Source: an uncultured Lachnospiraceae bacterium
GTDB taxonomy: Bacteria > Bacillota > Clostridia > Lachnospirales > Lachnospiraceae
Reading direction: 5' to 3'
Assembly (NCBI GenBank): GCA_945919075.1
Contig: CAMEIX010000009.1
Location: forward strand, 1 to 64,000
DNA length: 64,000 bases
Shown: positions 62,457 through 64,000 of the stretch, one piece after another
Layout of the letters: each line of letters starts with the position of its first letter
How positions within the stretch are numbered: position 1 is the first letter of the stretch
Notes under the pieces: generated by a model
What the model saw: only the letters and a program-made list of their open reading frames with translations
Database searches by the model: none
What the model was told of the DNA's origin: nothing
Translations under genes and position numbers: made by a program

Positions 62457-64000
62457 ATGAGAATTACCAATAAAATCATGCAGAATAACAATCTGAACAA
62501 CATTAATAACAATAAGATTTTGCAGGATAAATTAAGTACCCAGATGTCTACCGAAAAGAAGGTCAATAAACCCTCCGACGACCCGGTGGTGGCAATCCGT
62601 GCATTACGCTTAAGAAGTAATGTAACCGAGGCTACCCAGTACTACAGTAAGAATATACCCGATGCCAACAGCTGGCTGGAAATTACCGAAGGCGCCCTGA
62701 AAAATACCGCACAGGTGCTGACCAATATGATTGGACAGTGTACCAAGGGCGCCAACGGCGATCTGACAAGCGAGGACAGAGAGATTATCTTAGAGCAGTT
62801 AAAAGCCCTTCGTGACGAAGTCTATTCGACCGCCAATGTGGACTATGCAGGACGCTATGTATTTGCGGGCTACAGAACGGATACCACCATCAGTTTTACG
62901 GCCAATCAGAAGTTAAAGTACTCTGTCACCGAACAGCTTTCGGGAAACGCAATGGATGAAGTTACTTTTATTAAGACCACGGGTGCCGGTGGGGACCTGA
63001 AAGATATTAATTCCGCAAACTTTGAAACCATCAATGTTTCCGAGCAGGAAGTGGAAGCTGTCAAGGTGAACCGTATCCGCCTGGCATATGACCAGCTTGA
63101 TGAGGGTACCATCCCCACTATATCCCACGTAACCGGAAAAGATGCAGACGGCAACATTCAGACAGAAGAAGTGATTGCCGCTTCGGATATCACCATGGTA
63201 CATTCCTATGATGTCCCCAGCGCATTTGAACAGGCTGCCGCAAATGATGATAAGGCATATTTCATTCCGGAAACCGGTGAACTCATATTGGGCAAGAATG
63301 TCTATGCCAAATTAGCAGCTTACCAGGATGATATTTCCACCTCCGGAGTAAACGAAGGAGAAATCCGTATTACCTACGAAAAAACCAACTGGGAAAAAGG
63401 AGACTTACGTCCGGAACACTATTTTGCATGCACCACAACGGATGATGAGGGAACCGTCATCGATTACAATCAGGAATATCTGACCGGGAACAATATAGAA
63501 AAACAGGTAATCGAATATGATGTAGGATTCAACCAGACCATTCGTGTCAATACCACCGCGGACGAATGCTTTAAGCCGGGAATCGGCAGGGAAGTGGATG
63601 ACCTTGTAAAAGCACTGGAGGAAGTGCAGGCTCTTGAGAAAACGGCAACGGATATCAAGACCATGATACAGAATGAAACGGATGAGACCAAGGCAGGCAC
63701 CTTAAAGAGCCGTCTGGATGCCGTAAACAAAGCACTCACCCTATCCAAGGATAAAATGCAGAAGATGTTTGAACACAGCATTACCGTGATGCAGAATTAC
63801 CTCGGAGAAGATAATTTGTCCATTACCGCCTGTGGTACCAGAAGCTCCAAACTGGAACTGATTGAAAACCGTATGCGGGATCAGAAGACTACTTACGAGA
63901 CCTTAAAGTCCGAAAATGAGGACGTGGATATTACAGAAGCCGCAATCCATCTAAAAAGTGCCAATGTAACTTATCAGGCAGCTTTGATGGCAACCGGTAA
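62457..64000 (+). CDS. flgL: Flagellar hook-filament junction protein FlgL (3' end outside the window)
   Basis: A frame of at least 514 codons beginning MRITNKIMQNNNLNNINNN, with the flagellin-like N-terminal KVNKPSDDPVVAIRAL and the C-terminal ITEAAIHLKSANVTYQAALM at the right edge. This is the D0/D1 plan of FlgL. The interior, about 110-400, is longer than in proteobacterial FlgL. GTGAGGTG precedes the ATG. Only a few residues at the C-terminus are missing. It is the fifth gene of the flgM-flgN-flgK-flgK-flgL operon. Confidence 0.9.
   Translation, partial: MRITNKIMQNNNLNNINNNKILQDKLSTQMSTEKKVNKPSDDPVVAIRALRLRSNVTEATQYYSKNIPDANSWLEITEGALKNTAQVLTNMIGQCTKGANGDLTSEDREIILEQLKALRDEVYSTANVDYAGRYVFAGYRTDTTISFTANQKLKYSVTEQLSGNAMDEVTFIKTTGAGGDLKDINSANFETINVSEQEVEAVKVNRIRLAYDQLDEGTIPTISHVTGKDADGNIQTEEVIAASDITMVHSYDVPSAFEQAAANDDKAYFIPETGELILGKNVYAKLAAYQDDISTSGVNEGEIRITYEKTNWEKGDLRPEHYFACTTTDDEGTVIDYNQEYLTGNNIEKQVIEYDVGFNQTIRVNTTADECFKPGIGREVDDLVKALEEVQALEKTATDIKTMIQNETDETKAGTLKSRLDAVNKALTLSKDKMQKMFEHSITVMQNYLGEDNLSITACGTRSSKLELIENRMRDQKTTYETLKSENEDVDITEAAIHLKSANVTYQAALMATG

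Overview
The window looks like the chromosome of a motile, low-to-mid-GC anaerobic Firmicute, most likely a Lachnospiraceae member (Roseburia/Lachnospira/Butyrivibrio-like). Supporting signs are strong GGAGG-type ribosome binding sites, frequent TTG/GTG starts, sigma-A promoters, CIRCE elements, a rubredoxin-type (reverse) rubrerythrin with a flavin reductase-rubredoxin fusion, Gram-positive surface proteins (BspA-like LRR, Big-domain subtilases), a Gram-positive type IV pilus locus and a flagellar hook-filament junction cluster with two FlgK paralogues. No tRNA, rRNA, CRISPR array, transposase or phage gene was seen.

Layout. 1-5.6 kb: metabolic and housekeeping genes (tail of a membrane protein, aldo/keto reductase, MFS transporter, glycerophosphodiesterase, DUF45 metallopeptidase, FAD dehydrogenase). 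5.6-6.4 kb: Hsp20 under a CIRCE-overlapped promoter. 6.4-7.9 kb: an AGCS amino-acid symporter broken by a one-base frameshift. 8.0-12.6 kb: a 1520-residue secreted BspA-like LRR protein. 12.8-15.5 kb: a MarR regulator and groES-groEL; the marR and groESL promoters share an unusual operator, and groESL also has a leader hairpin and a CIRCE. 15.6-18.7 kb: GNAT acetyltransferase and a KtrB/KtrA potassium uptake pair. 18.7-20.5 kb: PerR-like regulator, reverse rubrerythrin and high-molecular-weight rubredoxin, an oxygen/peroxide defence unit. 20.6-29 kb: signalling genes (HD-GYP-REC phosphodiesterase, hybrid histidine kinase with HPt, DegV, HD hydrolase, Cache-GGDEF cyclase).

29.1-49.4 kb is a type IV pilus operon: a 3910-residue prepilin-like protein carrying about 34 GLUG-type repeats, three minor pseudopilins, a small membrane protein, a short prepilin peptidase, PilC, a PilM-PilN fusion, PilO-like, PilB and a major pilin. 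No pilT or pilD methylase domain is present. 49.6-57.9 kb: two paralogous secreted subtilases flanking a DUF4177-like protein and a membrane-anchored protein whose C-terminus resembles the subtilase propeptides, a likely dedicated inhibitor or chaperone. 57.9-64 kb: a sigma-28-type promoter and flgM-flgN-flgK1-flgK2-flgL (flgL runs off the window).

The most notable material is the giant pilin-adhesin, the free-standing subtilase propeptide homologue between two proteases beside the pilus operon, and the MarR/HrcA dual control of groESL. The c-di-GMP genes next to pilus and flagellar genes suggest, by inference only, a coordinated motility/attachment programme.
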